A stretch of DNA of 64,000 nucleotides from Ephydatia muelleri (Eukaryota; Porifera; Demospongiae; Spongillida; Spongillidae). The first letter of the stretch is position 1. Every line of letters starts with the position of its first letter. The stretch covers positions 124,001 through 188,000 of the forward strand of contig JABACO010000001.1 in NCBI GenBank assembly GCA_013339895.1. The letters are read 5' to 3'. A model generated the notes under the pieces. The model ran no database searches, was not told the origin of the DNA, and saw only the letters and a program-made list of their open reading frames with translations. A program made the position numbers and the translations under genes. Positions 34,707 to 49,000 of this stretch are shown here, piece by piece.

Positions 34707-37700
34707 ATGACGGACACCGTTAACGAGCCTTCTCTGCAGCAACAGCTTATCTTTTGCCTGCAGAAAACATTGGACCCTCTGACACCTCACGCAGAACGGG
34801 CAGGCTTCTACCAGGTACGCGTGGCAGGATTTAATTCGACTCCAATTAACGAGCAACGACTTTTAAGTCAGTAACGTAGCATTAGTCTGTGTGACATTTG
34901 CGCATATCTGTCCGTTTACAGAAAATCGAGGATTTTAAAGAGACCAATCCGCGTTGCATCGAGTGTGGATTCCAGCTGGCTCGACAAGAAGGGTCTCCAG
35001 AGATACGGCACTTTGGATTACAACTTCTCGACCATTCCGTCAAGTAAGCCAACTTGCGTTCAAATGTTTTGCTTGGTACATCAGTGGAAGGAAAATAATT
35101 TGTGTAACTACACGTTTGGGGTTTGTTTGTACGCATTGCTCTGTATTGTAAGTACAGGTCTCGGCTTGCATGTGGGCACTCGAAAGGTGTCAAGTCTCTA
35201 TGGAGATGAGGCTCCACAGCTGGTATTGGCTTTGGAAATAATGTCACGTGATCTGGATGTGTTGTAATGTGAGTGTAGGGTTCATGTATGGTACATGTAA
35301 TGCCTTTGGCCCATGGCATAGCCATGACATGGAGGAGATTACACCCTCGTACTTGAAATCACCTTCTAAAATTGAACACCAAAATAATTGGGTGGATCTT
35401 AAGCTACCCACAAGCACCTCAGCCTATGGGGATGTCATTCATGAGTACTGCTATCTCAACAGGTACCGATGGAAGGCTCTAAGCGCTTCAGACCATCACG
35501 AGTTCAAGCAACAAGTACTCCAGTTTCTTGCAGTAAGTGCTATATGTTCATCCATCTTAAGTGCTACCATAGTTACTTTCCATCAAGGATTAACTCTCCT
35601 ACACCCACTCGTGAGGTGGTCATCTTAAAGCTGTAGGTGTAGTTTTGGTCTTTTAGCTGCATGGGCCATTGTGGGGTCAGGGTTGGCTTGTTTCAAACTA
35701 AACAAGATTCTAAGGAGTACTATGTATGATCTAGTGAGAAGCACATTGTAATAAATCCAGGCCCTGTGCAATGATTTAATCCCTCTGGTCCCATCTGTAC
35801 ACTGACCGTGAACACATGTTGGGATGGCAGCATATGGTAGCCATTGTGGCTTTGTATCCCCATAGGGTGTGCGCACAGCTGAGCAAGAAGCTCTCTACGT
35901 CAAGGAGAGTATGGCTCGCCTGACAGTGGAGGTGGCCAAGAGGATGTGGCCACAGTTTTGGGAGAGTTTCCTCGCTGACCTTGATGTCTTGTCCAGATGT
36001 GGAGTGAGTGGTGTACATGTGTTCAGGTGTGGAGTGAGTGGTGTACATGTGTTCAGGTGTGGAGTGAGTGGTGTACATGTGTTCAGGTGTGGAGTGAGTG
36101 GTGTACATGTGTTCAGGTGTGGAGTGAGTGGTGTACATGTGTTCAGGTGTGGAGTGAGTGGTGTACATGTGTTCAGGTGTGGAGTGAGTGGTGTACATGT
36201 GTTCAGGTGTGGAGTGAGTGGTGTACATGTGTTCAGATGTGGGGTGAGTGGTGTACATGTGTTCAGGTGTGGAGTGAGTGGTGTACATGTGTTCAGGTGT
36301 GGAGTGAGTGGTGTACATGTGTTCAGGTGTGGAGTGAGTGTACATGTGTTCAGGTGTGGAGTGAGTGGTGTACATGTGTTCAGGTGTGGAGTGAGTGGTG
36401 TACATGTGTTCAGGTGTGGAGTGAGTGGTGTACATGTGTTCAGGTGTGGAGTGAGTGGTGTACATGTGTTCAGGTGTGGGGTGAGTGGTGTACATGTGTT
36501 CAGGTGTGGAGTGAGTGGTGTACATGTGTTCAGGTGTGGAGTGAGTGGTGTACATGTGTTCAGATGTGGAGTGAGTGGTGTACATGTGTTCAGATGTGGG
36601 GTGAGTGGTGTACATGTGTTCAGATGTGGAGTGAGTGGTGTACATGTGTTCAGATGTGGGGTGAGTGGTGTACATGTGTTCAGGTGTGGAGTGAGTGGTG
36701 TACATGTGTTCAGATGTGGGGTGAGTGGTGTACATGTGTTCAGGTGTGGAGTGAGTGGTGTACATTTGTTCAGGTGTGGAGTGAGTGGTGTACATGTGTT
36801 CAGATGTGGAGTGAGTGGTGTACATGTGTTCAGATGTGGGGTGAGTGGTGTACATGTGTTCAGATGTGGAGTGAGTGGTGTACATGTGTTCAGATGTGGA
36901 GTGAGTGGTGTACATGTGTTCAGATGTGGAGTGAGTGGTGTACATGTGTTCAGATGTGGGGTGAGTGGTGTACATGTGTTCAGGTGTGGAGTGAGTGGTG
37001 TACATGTGTTCAGATGTGGGGTGAGTGGTGTACATGTGTTCAGGTGTGGAGTGAGTGGTGTACATTTGTTCAGGTGTGGAGTGAGTGGTGTACATGTGTT
37101 CAGGTGTGGAGTGAGTGGTGTACATGTGTTCAGGTGTGGAGTGAGTGGTGTACATGTGTTCAGATGTGGGGTGAGTGGTGTACATGTGTTCAGGTGTGGA
37201 GTGAGTGGTGTACATGTGTTCAGGTGTGGAGTGAGTGGTGTACATGTGTTCAGGTGTGGAGTGAGTGGTGTACATGTGTTCAGGTGTGGAGTGAGTGGTG
37301 TACATGTGTTCAGATGTGGAGTGAGTGGTGTACATGTGTTCAGATGTGGGGTGAGTGGTGTACATGTGTTCAGGTGTGGAGTGAGTGGTGTACATGTGTT
37401 CAGTTGTGGGGTGAGTGGTGTACATGTGTTCAGGTGTGGAGTGAGTGGTGTACATGTGTTCAGGTGTGGAGTGAGTGGTGTACATGTGTTCAGGTGTGGA
37501 GTGAGTGGTGTACATGTGTCCAGGTGTGGAGTGAGTCGTGTACATGTGTTCAGGTGTGGAGTGAGTGGTGTACATGTGTCCAGGTGTGGAGTGAGTCGTG
37601 TACATGTGTTCAGGTCGGGGGGGGGGGTGAGTGGTGTACTTGTGTCACTGAGGTTGCTTTAGGAGTGATGTCACATCCTTTGTCTCTCCGGTCTAATCCC

Positions 37701-40273
37701 CAGTCCTTCCTTTGGCCAATCCCATTCCTTCTTTTCTTAGGCTATTTTCCTCACCTTTAGTCATTCTAATTATCTGGTCAGTCCGTCTTCATTAGGCCAG
37801 TCCCCACCCTTATACTAGTCCCCACCCTTATACTAGTCCCCACCCTTATTCTAGTCCCCACCCTTATTCTAGTCCCCACCCTTATACTAGTCCCCACCCT
37901 TATTCTAGTCCCCACCCTTATTCTAGTCCCCACCCTTATTCTAATCCCCACCCTTATTCTAGTCCCCAGCCTTATTCTAGTCCCCAGCCTTATTCTAGTC
38001 CCCACCCTTATTCTAGTCCCCAGCCCTGCTGTTTAGTTACGACTCCATGTATTGCCTCCCAGCCAGCACAGGTACAGATCGTATTGATGATTCTTCGGCG
38101 ACTGAAAGAAGACCTTCTAGGTTTTGATAACACACTTACTAACCAGCGTAGGAGGGAGATGAACACAGCTCTCAATGACCAGATGGAGGGCGTCTTTACC
38201 TTCCTAGTTAACAATGTGCAGGTAGGCCACACCCATTTGCATACATATTGCCATAGTAATATTTAGGCAAACCTCAGAGAGTCTTACATAGAATCATTGA
38301 TGGCCAAATATGCGGGGCAACATAGGTACATGCAAAAAATCTAGCTATCATTTGTTATTAATATCAAACACACTGAATGATAACTTTTAATTCAAGGCAC
38401 ATACATTGGTGCCCTCAGCAATATGGTGGAGGTCAGAGGTACATGGATTGTCAAGTGGTTTCATGTCAGCTGTGCTACCATGTTTGCATGTGAAACAGTT
38501 CGTTTTTCAGTTGCTGCGGTTCAAGGCCACAAAATTTTTAACAACTTAAGAACAAATGTTTTTCAACTTGTACTCATGTACAAGTTATCGTTGGGCCATT
38601 GGGCTATGGTTTAATAACACTTAATAACTTGCAACAGGCTCCCCAGATTCCGTGTCTTCGTCAGACAGCTTTGAGTGCCCTCACCAGCTATGTGGAGGGC
38701 GTGGAGTGGAGATTGCTCTTGACCAACGAGGGCAGGCTGATCCAGCTCCTCTGTGCCCTGCTGGGACATGACAGTGATGTGCAGGTGGAGGTGTCAGAGT
38801 GTCTGCTCAACATCCTGGCGAGGAAGGTAGTGTGTGGGGGGGGGGAGCTTAAGATGTGGGGGAGGAGCTTAATTAGAAGTGATTGGTATAACAGCGGTAC
38901 TAAACTTTGATGAATCACCTGTTGAAATGGTTTTCTTTTTCATTTGTCAAATTTATATCAGTCTCACATCGAGTGTTGTTAACAGTTGTAAACAAATCAT
39001 TGACGGAATTAAGTTTCTGTGGACCAAGTTCAGGTTCTGCCAATTCACCAATATTTGGTGACTACTAAATTTTCCAGTCATTACGGTAGTTGAAGTGTTG
39101 ACTGTGTTCTAACCTCTGGGTCATCCTCCCACACATTGAGGGGTCATCCTCCCACACATTGAGGGGTCATCCTCCCACACATTGGTCCCTCCCACTCAGG
39201 GTGAACCCAAGAGGACTAGCAGTGAACGAGAGAAACTTGTTTCTGCACTGCTCTCTAAGGATGCCCTTTCCACCATCATTGGGGCAGCGGAGTGAGTCAT
39301 TCTGTGGGTGTGGCTTGGTCTGAAGGGGCGGGGTCTCTATAGGTCTGTAGGGGAGGGGCCTACACATACTTGTTGCATGTAGCTATTGCATTTACTTTAA
39401 CCCTGTTCTATTTTGCCAAGGAATGTTCTGGATGTTGCTAATGATGAACAGCAGTACATCTTCCTGAAGAGGGTGTGTCAAATCCTTGTGCATCTCGGGA
39501 CGTCACAGCTTGCTCCTCTGTGGGTAGGTCATGTGACCTATTGTGTGGGTCATGTGACCTAACGTGGGATCATGTGACCTAATGTGGGTGTCCTATTGTG
39601 CGGGTCATGTGACCTAATGTGGGTGTCATGCACCAATGTACAGTAGGGTTTATGTGACCTAATGGAGAGCGTGTGACCTAGTTTGAGGATCATGTGACCG
39701 AATGTGGGGGTCCTGTGACCAATGTGGGGATCATGTGATATAGGGACCATGTGACCTAATGCAGGGATCATGTGACCCAATCGGTATCAGATTAGGTCCA
39801 GCAGCTACCAGATACTTACCACCAGCCTCTAATGATCTGGTCACTTACTAGACATGTATGTTGTTCTCATTATTTAGAACACAATTGTGAATTTTGCAAG
39901 ACCAGAGAACTTTAATCGCTACCTGTTGGCAGTTCTTGGCTTCACCAAGCATCACAGTCAGGTATGCCCTTATATGGTGTGTGACCTCATATGGTGTGCA
40001 TTATATGGCACATGAGTGTATATATCTTACATGTACATATATCTTATATACTGAGTATCTTATACAGTGCAGAAGTTTGGATGGCTCTAGAATGCTTTGT
40101 ATGTAGTGGTTTAAGGTGACGTGACGTAGTGTATGTGATGAAAGCTCCATTACCCATTTTGTCTATGATGCTTTGATGCTTGTATGTTACTTGACGAGTG
40201 GAGTTGTTACCAAATGGCAATGCCATTTGTGCATGAAGTGTGTGTGTGTGAGTGTGTGTGTGTGAGTGTGTGT

Positions 40274-40308
<35 letters not shown>

Positions 40309-43300
40309 TGTGTACACGTGAGTGTATGAGCGTGTGAGTGTGAAGGGCCTGTGGTAAGAGGGAGGGAGGGAGGGAGGGGGAGGATGTTACTTAATCTTTC
40401 CTCTATGTATAGGTTCTTGCTCTCACTGCCGCTGATGTCTGGAGTACCTTTCTGGCCCACACTTTTATCCGGGAGGATGGTGTGTTTTTGGCCATGTTGC
40501 CTCAGGTGCTAACAGTGCTGCGTCAGAAGCTCATGCGAGTAGGTGATCCGTCGCTTAGCAACCATCCCAGCTGTGTTTACAACAAGCTAGACTTCGACAG
40601 TTTGGAAGAATACAACTACTTCTTCTCCAGTGAGGTTACGCTCTCTGTGTCATCCATGCATGTGATTGGTGTGGCTAGTTGGTTATAATGGCAGGGGATA
40701 GCGGTGGATCTAGAATTTGGTGAGGAAAACTTTGCAAATTAATGCATGAAGAAATCAACTATTTTTTGAGGTACAAGTAATCCAGCAGGTAACATTTTGA
40801 CCGTACGTCTTGAGTTTCCACCATTGATGTGCATCACATGATATATGCATTATTATGTATGCTGAGGGAGGGGAGGGAGGGGGAGGGGAGGAGGGGGGGG
40901 GAGAGGGGGGAGGGGAGGGAAGGGGAGGGGGAGGGGAGGGAGGGGGAGGGTGGGGGAGGGGAGGGGAGGGAGGGAGGGTAGAGGTGGCTGTCAACACACA
41001 CCTGTATTGCCTTCCAGAGTATCGCTCATGCCTCCATGGTCTGGTGCATCACATTGCTGTGCTTATGCCTTCAACTGTTGCCAATGAAGTTTTGACAGCC
41101 GTGCGGGAAGCTGTGTGTGTGCCAACTGATTCAGGTAGGATACAGTAATGGTGTGTACGTACCTAATGGCCACACCCTCATCACCCTATGCTGTGTGACC
41201 ACACCCATATCACTCTGGTGACCACACCCTATACCTGATGACAACACCCACTCATGTCTCTCCAATAGCATGTACCAAAATGTCAGATGCTTACTACCTG
41301 TGGGAGGGGCTTGCCAGCTTCATAGAACCGTGGGCTGGATCTCTGAGGGCCATTGACTCACCGAAAGAAAGTGTGGTGAGTGGGAGGAGTGGTAGAGGGA
41401 GTGTGTGTGTGTGTGTAGGTTTGTGTGTGTTGTGTAACATGTCATTTATAAGTGTGGTGTGGGTGGGTTGTGTTATTTCAGTGTCTTCCTCACTTGACAG
41501 AAGGATCAAGGCATGGCTGTCATTCAACAACTTCTCTCCTATGAGACCCAAGACCCTCTCATCCTCTCTAGTTTGCTCAGGTGCCTGCAGGGATGTCTGA
41601 ATGTGTTTCTGCAGTTCAGCACTGAGCTGATATTCCCTTGTCTAAATAAGGTAACTTCACCCCCTGCTCTAAATAAGGTAACTTCACCTCCTGCTCTAAA
41701 TAAGGTAACTTCACCTCCTGCTTTAAATAAGGTAACTTCACCTCCTGCTTAAATAAGGTAACTTCACCTCCTGCTCTAAATAAGGTAACTTCACCTCCTG
41801 CTCTAAATAAGGTAACTTCACCTCCTGCTTTAAATAAGGTAACTTCACCCTTAACTTTCACCTCCTGCTCTAAATAAGGTAACTTCACCCCCTGCTTTAA
41901 ATATATCCGCTACTCTAAATACAAAATGTATGATGACTATATCCATCAATACACTGGACCCAGACTAATCCAAACAGGCTTGTACCCAGATAGTCTTTGG
42001 ATTGTTGAATTTGTTTGGATTATGCACAAGACAACCAGCATGGGTTCCTTATCACCATGACAACCAGCATGGGTTCCCTATCACCATGACAACCAGCATG
42101 GGTTCCCTATCACCATGACAACCAGCATGGGTTCCTTATCACCATGACAACCAGCATGGGTTTCCCTATCACCATGACAACCAGCATGGGTTCCCTATCA
42201 CCATGACAACCAGCATGGGTTCCTTATCACCATGACAACCAGCATGGGTTTCCCTATCACCATGACAACCAGCATGGGTTCCCTATCATCATGGTAACCT
42301 CATGGCTTTAGACTGCATGATTTGTTCATGCAGTGATTGCTACTCCTCGTGTGAACCATGCGAATTATGTAATAGTACTCCTAATTTGTCATCATCACCT
42401 TTATCGATCATCTTACTCCCATTTGAGTCACACTGCAAAGCCAAACACTTGAAGTGATTGTCTTAAGTCGATCCTATCTCAATGATTCGTAAGACTTTGG
42501 TTTCAGATTTGTGGTGTGCGTACAATGTCCAGTCGTACATGTATATAGCACTTGTTGTGTACATCACTGTGTTTGCCTATTTCATTTTGTTTTAATTTGT
42601 ATCAAGAGTTTGTCAACCTGGCAATATAGCAATCTGTGGCCCATACATGACCCTGGTCAACCTGATGGCCCATACATGACCCTGGTCAACCTGATGGCAG
42701 TCTAGCCATGAGTTGCATGATTTCTATACACATGTCTTGTTCATACGATCATGTGATTATGCAGTCGAGGAACATTGTTAATGATGATATGACTGCCAAA
42801 CCTTTACTTCCTGTCACACCCCCTTCCCTGTCACACCCCCACCTTGTATAGATATTATTCTTTGTCGTGTTCACGGGTGGAGCAACTGATAAGGTGAGGG
42901 AACATCTGGGTGGTGTACAGGTGTTAAGGTGAGGGTACATCTGGGTGGTGTACAGGTGTTAAGGTGAGGGTACATCTGGGTGGTGTACAGGTGTTAAGGT
43001 GAGGGAACATCTGGGTGGTGTACAGGTGTTAAGGTGAGGGAACATCTGGGTGGTGTACAGGTATTAAGGTGAGGGTACATCTGGGTGGTGTACAGATGTT
43101 AAGGTGAGGGAACATCTGGGTGGTGTACAGGTGTTAAGGTGAGGGTACATCTGGGTGGTGTACAGGTGTTAAGGTGAGGGAACATCTGGGTTGATTCTGG
43201 CAACCACTTTGTACATATAACTCCATTTTAGCCATGTGTCGAAGGCGTTTTCATATCTTAATGGGATGATTGGATGTGCTATGCGGAAGATAGGCGAATA

Positions 43301-45968
43301 CAAGCTGTGTTATTAAAATCTGATTGCTTTTAATAGGTGTAAAGCTAAAATCAAATAGAATTGTGTACGAAAATTTTTAATTAATTGGAGATTTGTAAAC
43401 TGCATATTAATTAAATATTCAAAACAACAAATCAAACTTGTAAACACTAAAACCACTACACTTTAAATGGACTTTGACTTTAATTTATTCACTGTTGCAT
43501 GATTTTATTACCAAATTAAATTAAATGGTTCATTCCATAGTGGACTTACTAGAAATGTTTATTAAAATAAATGAATGACATCACTTTAATCGCTTACTAT
43601 TGAACCTGGTAGCTTAAAATTAATCCTGTTTCACTTATTAAAATTATTTACCTCTGACCTTAATCTGAAATAACAGAGGCTTTGAATATGTTGATTCATG
43701 AGGGTTTTGATATATTTACCTAACCGCTTACAACAATCTAATTAATAGTTTTTGTCTAACTACTCATGTCAAAGAAATCAAGTGCTAAATTAATTTCAAT
43801 TCTGAGATGTATTAATGTAAAACCTTTGTCTTCATTTCCGAACATTCGGTGTGTTGAATTGTTTTAAGTAATAATGTTGATGCAATTAGAAATATTCTTA
43901 AACAATATGGAACGTTCTATACGAAAATGGGTCTTGTGGTTTATTTTAAAACATAAAAGTTAAATCGATATATCTTCCGAAATATTAACGCTATCGGGTT
44001 CCTATTTTTAACACAACATACCACACCATTACTATATGTGAAAATCCATTTTGGTGTCTTACACATGCGGGGTACCGACGTTTCAAGGTCCGATACCCTG
44101 TAGGGTTCAAAACGGCCATATCTTCAGGTAGGAGTGTCCAATTCGGTTCAAAATAGGTACCTATGTAGAAGGGTCCTACCGCTATTGATTTGTTCTGTTC
44201 GTTAATTTTTGCTTTATCCGTTATGGAGATACAAGTGTGCAAAGAAATTGCATATTTCCCGGGCGTTACGCGCCATTAACGTATTACGAGGACGTCCTCG
44301 AGCCAGTCGTAATTACGTTAATGGCGCGTAACGCCCGAGAAATATGCAATTTCTTTGCACACTTGTATCTCCATAACGGATAAAGCAAAAATTAACGAAC
44401 AAAACAAATCAATAGCGGTAGGACCCTTCTACATAGGTACCTATTTTGAACCGATTTGGACACTCCTACCTGAAGATGTGGCCGTTTTGAACCCTACGGG
44501 GTATCGGACCTTGAAACGTCGGTACCCCGCATGTGTAAGACACCAAAATGGATTTTCACATATAGTAATGGTGTGGTATGTTGTGTTAAAAATAGGAACC
44601 CAATACCGTTAATATTTCGGAAGATATATCGAATTCAAATTACGGTTTCAAGTAGTTTTTTTAACTCTCACACATCTGAGACTTTAGCACAGGGACCTGC
44701 CCTTGCAAGAAATGCTCTGGCATTCGAGCGCACAAGGGAAAAGTTTAGTCTGGAATAAATTAAATTTGTTTTATTAAAATCAAGTGAAGCAAAGTTGACA
44801 TATAGGAGTAAATAATTCCAAATAATAGTCTTTTAATTACATCATTGTTAAACTAACAATGGTCCTATAGAACAGATTTTCAATAGTTAAATAAACGTAG
44901 TTAATAAATCTAGAAAACCTGATTGAGACGTGAGGTTCCTGATAGTTCAAGATTTTAATAATTTGGATATACTAATAATAATGTTAGGTATCTAAATTGT
45001 AGGGATTGTCCTCCCACTTTGTTCTCTTTGAATGTCAGTGTGCAACAATAACATTTTGCTGTACTGGAGATTCTGACCACATTTGCACTCCATAACGGAC
45101 TGTAGCAGACTTCAATAGTTTTTTTGTACCATACTACTGTTGCTGAAATTTCGTGTACTGGAGCTGTAGGCTGCACGTATAAATCCTGCCATACAAAAAC
45201 CTTCGTATGTTATGCTCTCACTTGTGGATGGTGTGCATTGTGTATCTCCATTCAATAACTAACAAAATTGCAAAAAAAAAAAGAACTGTTGTGGAATAAT
45301 GTATGTTACGGATCAATTTAGAAGTGTACTCCAATCGGAAACTAACTGTAATTGAAGTACGTTCCGAATTGGGTACAACAATGTTTTATTGTCGCATGTA
45401 TCGTAACACTCTTCCTTTCTCTCTTCTGCACATGACCCCATCGTAGCATCATCTTGGTAAGGATGTGTCTCTGGTGCGTCACATGGCCACCTCTGCACTC
45501 CTCCACGTCTGTGAATCCCACACCCTCTTATTGCAAGTACGTCATGACCACACCCTATTATGTCATGGCCACACCCTATTATGTCATTGCAAATATACCA
45601 TTGGTTTCACAGTTGCTATTGTTAAGTCCCCAGACATTCAAGTATTACGTTGTGCAAGATGATGATGTAATCATGATGTATTTACAGTGGTTGAATACAT
45701 GTATTCATGATCTTGCAGACATGCAGTATGTCACACAACACACTTAACACACATGCACACTCTACATGATGTGTGTATCACAACTCATAGTATTTAATGA
45801 ACACATCTCCTAGCCACATCTAGGAGCCCTCTATGCCCAATATAAAATATTTGCCGATTGTGACCTTCTGCAATATGCTGAGAAAAGTGCCTTTGTGGAG
45901 TGTTTCATGGTCTTAAGGTTTGTTGCAAATAACATGTACAGTGTATGTGTAATTGTGGAGTATGTGCA

Positions 45969-46005
<37 letters not shown>

Positions 46006-49000
46006 GTGTGTGTGTGTACAGAGTGTGTGTGTGTGTGTGTGTGAAGCATGAGTGTATGCGTATTTGCATGTATGTTTGTTGTATCTGTGTACATGTTTAA
46101 GTATTTGTGATGTGTGTCTTAAAACATTTCTATTTTTACTGTGTTTTCATTTGTAATGAGACCTCTAGGGCTTAATAATTGTGTGTGTTATGTAACATAC
46201 CTTCTCTATTTACAGCCGTCCTCTTGCCATGTCAGAACAAGGGGTGCTAATTGCGGATCTGCTTCAGGAGGCAAAGAGGCTTGTTAGTGACTCCCTTCAT
46301 CAGTAAGTCTGTATTTAATAACTAACCAGATCACATGCTCTACCCTCACTCATATACCGCTAACATATGGTATCCTATCGACCAGGGAAACAGACTGGAT
46401 GTGTGTGTCATTAGGCTGTGTTCGATATTATTCTCTATTTGTGGGTCAAAGCAATGTTGTGCACACCACCATTCTTGGTGCATTTGAAATCAACACTAAC
46501 AGACCATTGGTCTGTACTCAAGCATGTGTAAGACTGATCCTATCAGTCTGTAAGCTGCCTCTGAGTGGCTACAGCTAACCCTGGACATACTGTGAAGCCA
46601 CTTGTCTCAATGTGTGTTTCCTTCGTTACCTTTTTGCCTGTCTTTTCAGAGCAGCCTCGTCAGTGGAGGGACTCGTAGCTTTTCTTGGACTCCATCTGGA
46701 GCCCACCAGTCCCATGTACCCATTTGGTGCCCAGGCCAAGCTGACATATGTGGCCCACACCGTCCAGGTGGTGGTGAAGAGATCAGTGATGACCCCTCCC
46801 CCTAGCTCTGACCTCCACTCGAACCCCTCCTGGGTCCATGTGGAGCCATTGCTGCATCAATACACACTGCCTCTGGTCAGGTGGGTACCTTGCATGGGCT
46901 GGTTATTAATACACACTGTCTCTTCTAGACTTGAAAATACTAGTTAATAAGCTGCTGTATGTCATGTAACTGTATTCTGTTTGAAACTAAATTACGCATT
47001 GAATTAGTGAAATTCACTCACTCATGATCTAGTTTGTATGACAAACTTTACTTTCAAGAGCTTTATTAACTTGGCATGGGATTAGTTAATTTATGGGCAT
47101 CATTAGTTAATTATTGATGTTATTTGTAAAATGTAAGTTGCGAAAATCAAACTCTAGCAGAATTATCGAGCTTATGTTAATAACCAGAGGCTAGTTAATC
47201 GGAGGCTAGTTAACGAAAGGCTAGTTAACCAGAGGCTAGTTAACCAAAGGCTAGTTAATCGGACGCTAGTTAGGAACATTTTATTCTCGTATACATTCAG
47301 TGTAGAGGGGTGTTTCATGTTGGTGGTCTCTAGGTCACTACATCAGCTCTATGCAGACACTACCAGACCATTGCTTTCTCAGTACTTCCAGAAACTGAAT
47401 GAGCTTCACTCCATGCAGAGAGATGGCGTGATAGGTACTATGTGTGTGTGTGTGTGGGGAGGGTGTGGGTGGGGGGGAGTGTGGGAAGGTAGCTGCACAT
47501 CACAGCTGGGTGTCCACAGAGGCGACTTGATTGGTGAGATAGGACATATGTAGTGTTTGAGGGCATCACCTGGGATCACATGATGTCACCTGATATTTGT
47601 ACAGGTTGCCTGCACAGGAAGCGTGACTCTGAAAATGATGAACTTGGGAACAGTCAGCTTGGACTGGCGTGTGTGCATGAGCACTGGTGTGTTACATCCA
47701 TCTTCCCTGGTCCTCATCTAACCTTTTGCTCACATCCATCTTCCCCTGGTCCTCATCTAACCTTTTGCTCACATCCATCTTCCTCTGGTCCTCATCTAAC
47801 CTTTTGCTCACATCCATCTTCCTCTGGTCCTCATCTAACCTTTTGCTCACATCCATCTTCCCTGGTTCTCATCTAACCTTTTGCTCACATCCATCTTCCC
47901 TGGTTCTCATCTAACCTTTTGCTCACATCCATCTTCCCTGGTCCTCATCTAACCTTTTGCTCCCAGCATACAGACACTCCACTTGGTGCTAGAAGTGTAC
48001 CCAGTGCAGTCTCTCATTGATATTGGCTTTGTGCGAGAGCTATCTTCAGCCATCTTCTCAGAGCCTATGGTGACAAGCAATCTGATGATCAAGACCATTC
48101 TTCATATCAGCCCTTGTGTTGGAGGGGTGGGAGGGGGAGGAGGGTGGGAAGGGGAGGAGGCATGCAGGGTTTTAGCATTGATATTAGTAAGTAATTAATG
48201 GAAACATCTAAGCACTAAAATATAACCTTACAGTTCTACTCGACACATGCACTAACAATCAATATGCTATAGATTGCAACCATTTTGGCTTTGGGCAGGG
48301 AAGCTGGTGGGAGTACACACTCTGAGCCTTTTGTGCATGCAATGAAGTGTGCTGTAATTGGAGTAAGTATGGGCCAAGGGTTCTGGCAGCACTTAACTCC
48401 GCCCCCACGAGGATTGATACTTCCCCTCTTGAAGTCATGTCCACCCCAGAGCTGGGATAGTGTGGTGATCCCTTTGCTTTGTCGAGCTGGATGGATGGCA
48501 TATAATGTAAGTCACCTGATGTGCATGTCACATGACTCTTCATGCATGTCATGTGATGTATACAGTGTTGTTTACCAGATGGTTTCCATAGAGATTAGAA
48601 GAATTGTGGCGAGCTGTTCCAGAGAATGGAGCAACAACATTGGAGGAGGAGTAAGTGTGGAGTGTGTGGTGCACAAATCATCCTGTGGTTAGTTATCAGG
48701 ATGAGGAGGAGGTGAGGGAGGAGGTGTTCCATCAACAGCTTGCTGTTTACATGTCAAAGGAATATATTCATCTGTTGGGTATGTGGCTTCCTAGTGCTGC
48801 AGTAACTTACACAGTGGCCCTCACACACACAGAGGTGGCATGTTTGGTCTCACCAGATGGCTCTGTGGGCAAGCCTCGTCAGCCCGCTGAAGGATGTGGT
48901 GATGTGATGATGGTTGAAGAGAACCAGGCACAAGACATGGCTTCAAGCCAACCCTATTCCTCTTCCTTTGTGCTCAGTTCTTTTGCCACGAGAATGGTTC

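Noticed and set aside
35998-37614. CRISPR-like regular repeat array
   Set aside because: Units are contiguous with no unique spacers, and the context is an animal intron; it is a minisatellite.
35776-37760. Open frames of about 590-610 codons on both strands over the 30-bp array
   Set aside because: The unit length is a multiple of three and lacks stops by chance, so every copy stays open. The frames are perfect repeats of a 10-residue peptide with no domain and cross the XPO5 exon 4/intron 4 boundary.
43991-44612. Two mirror-image 80-codon frames as a gene pair
   Set aside because: They are the two arms of a palindrome; the shared frame is better explained by element structure. Reported as a MITE instead.
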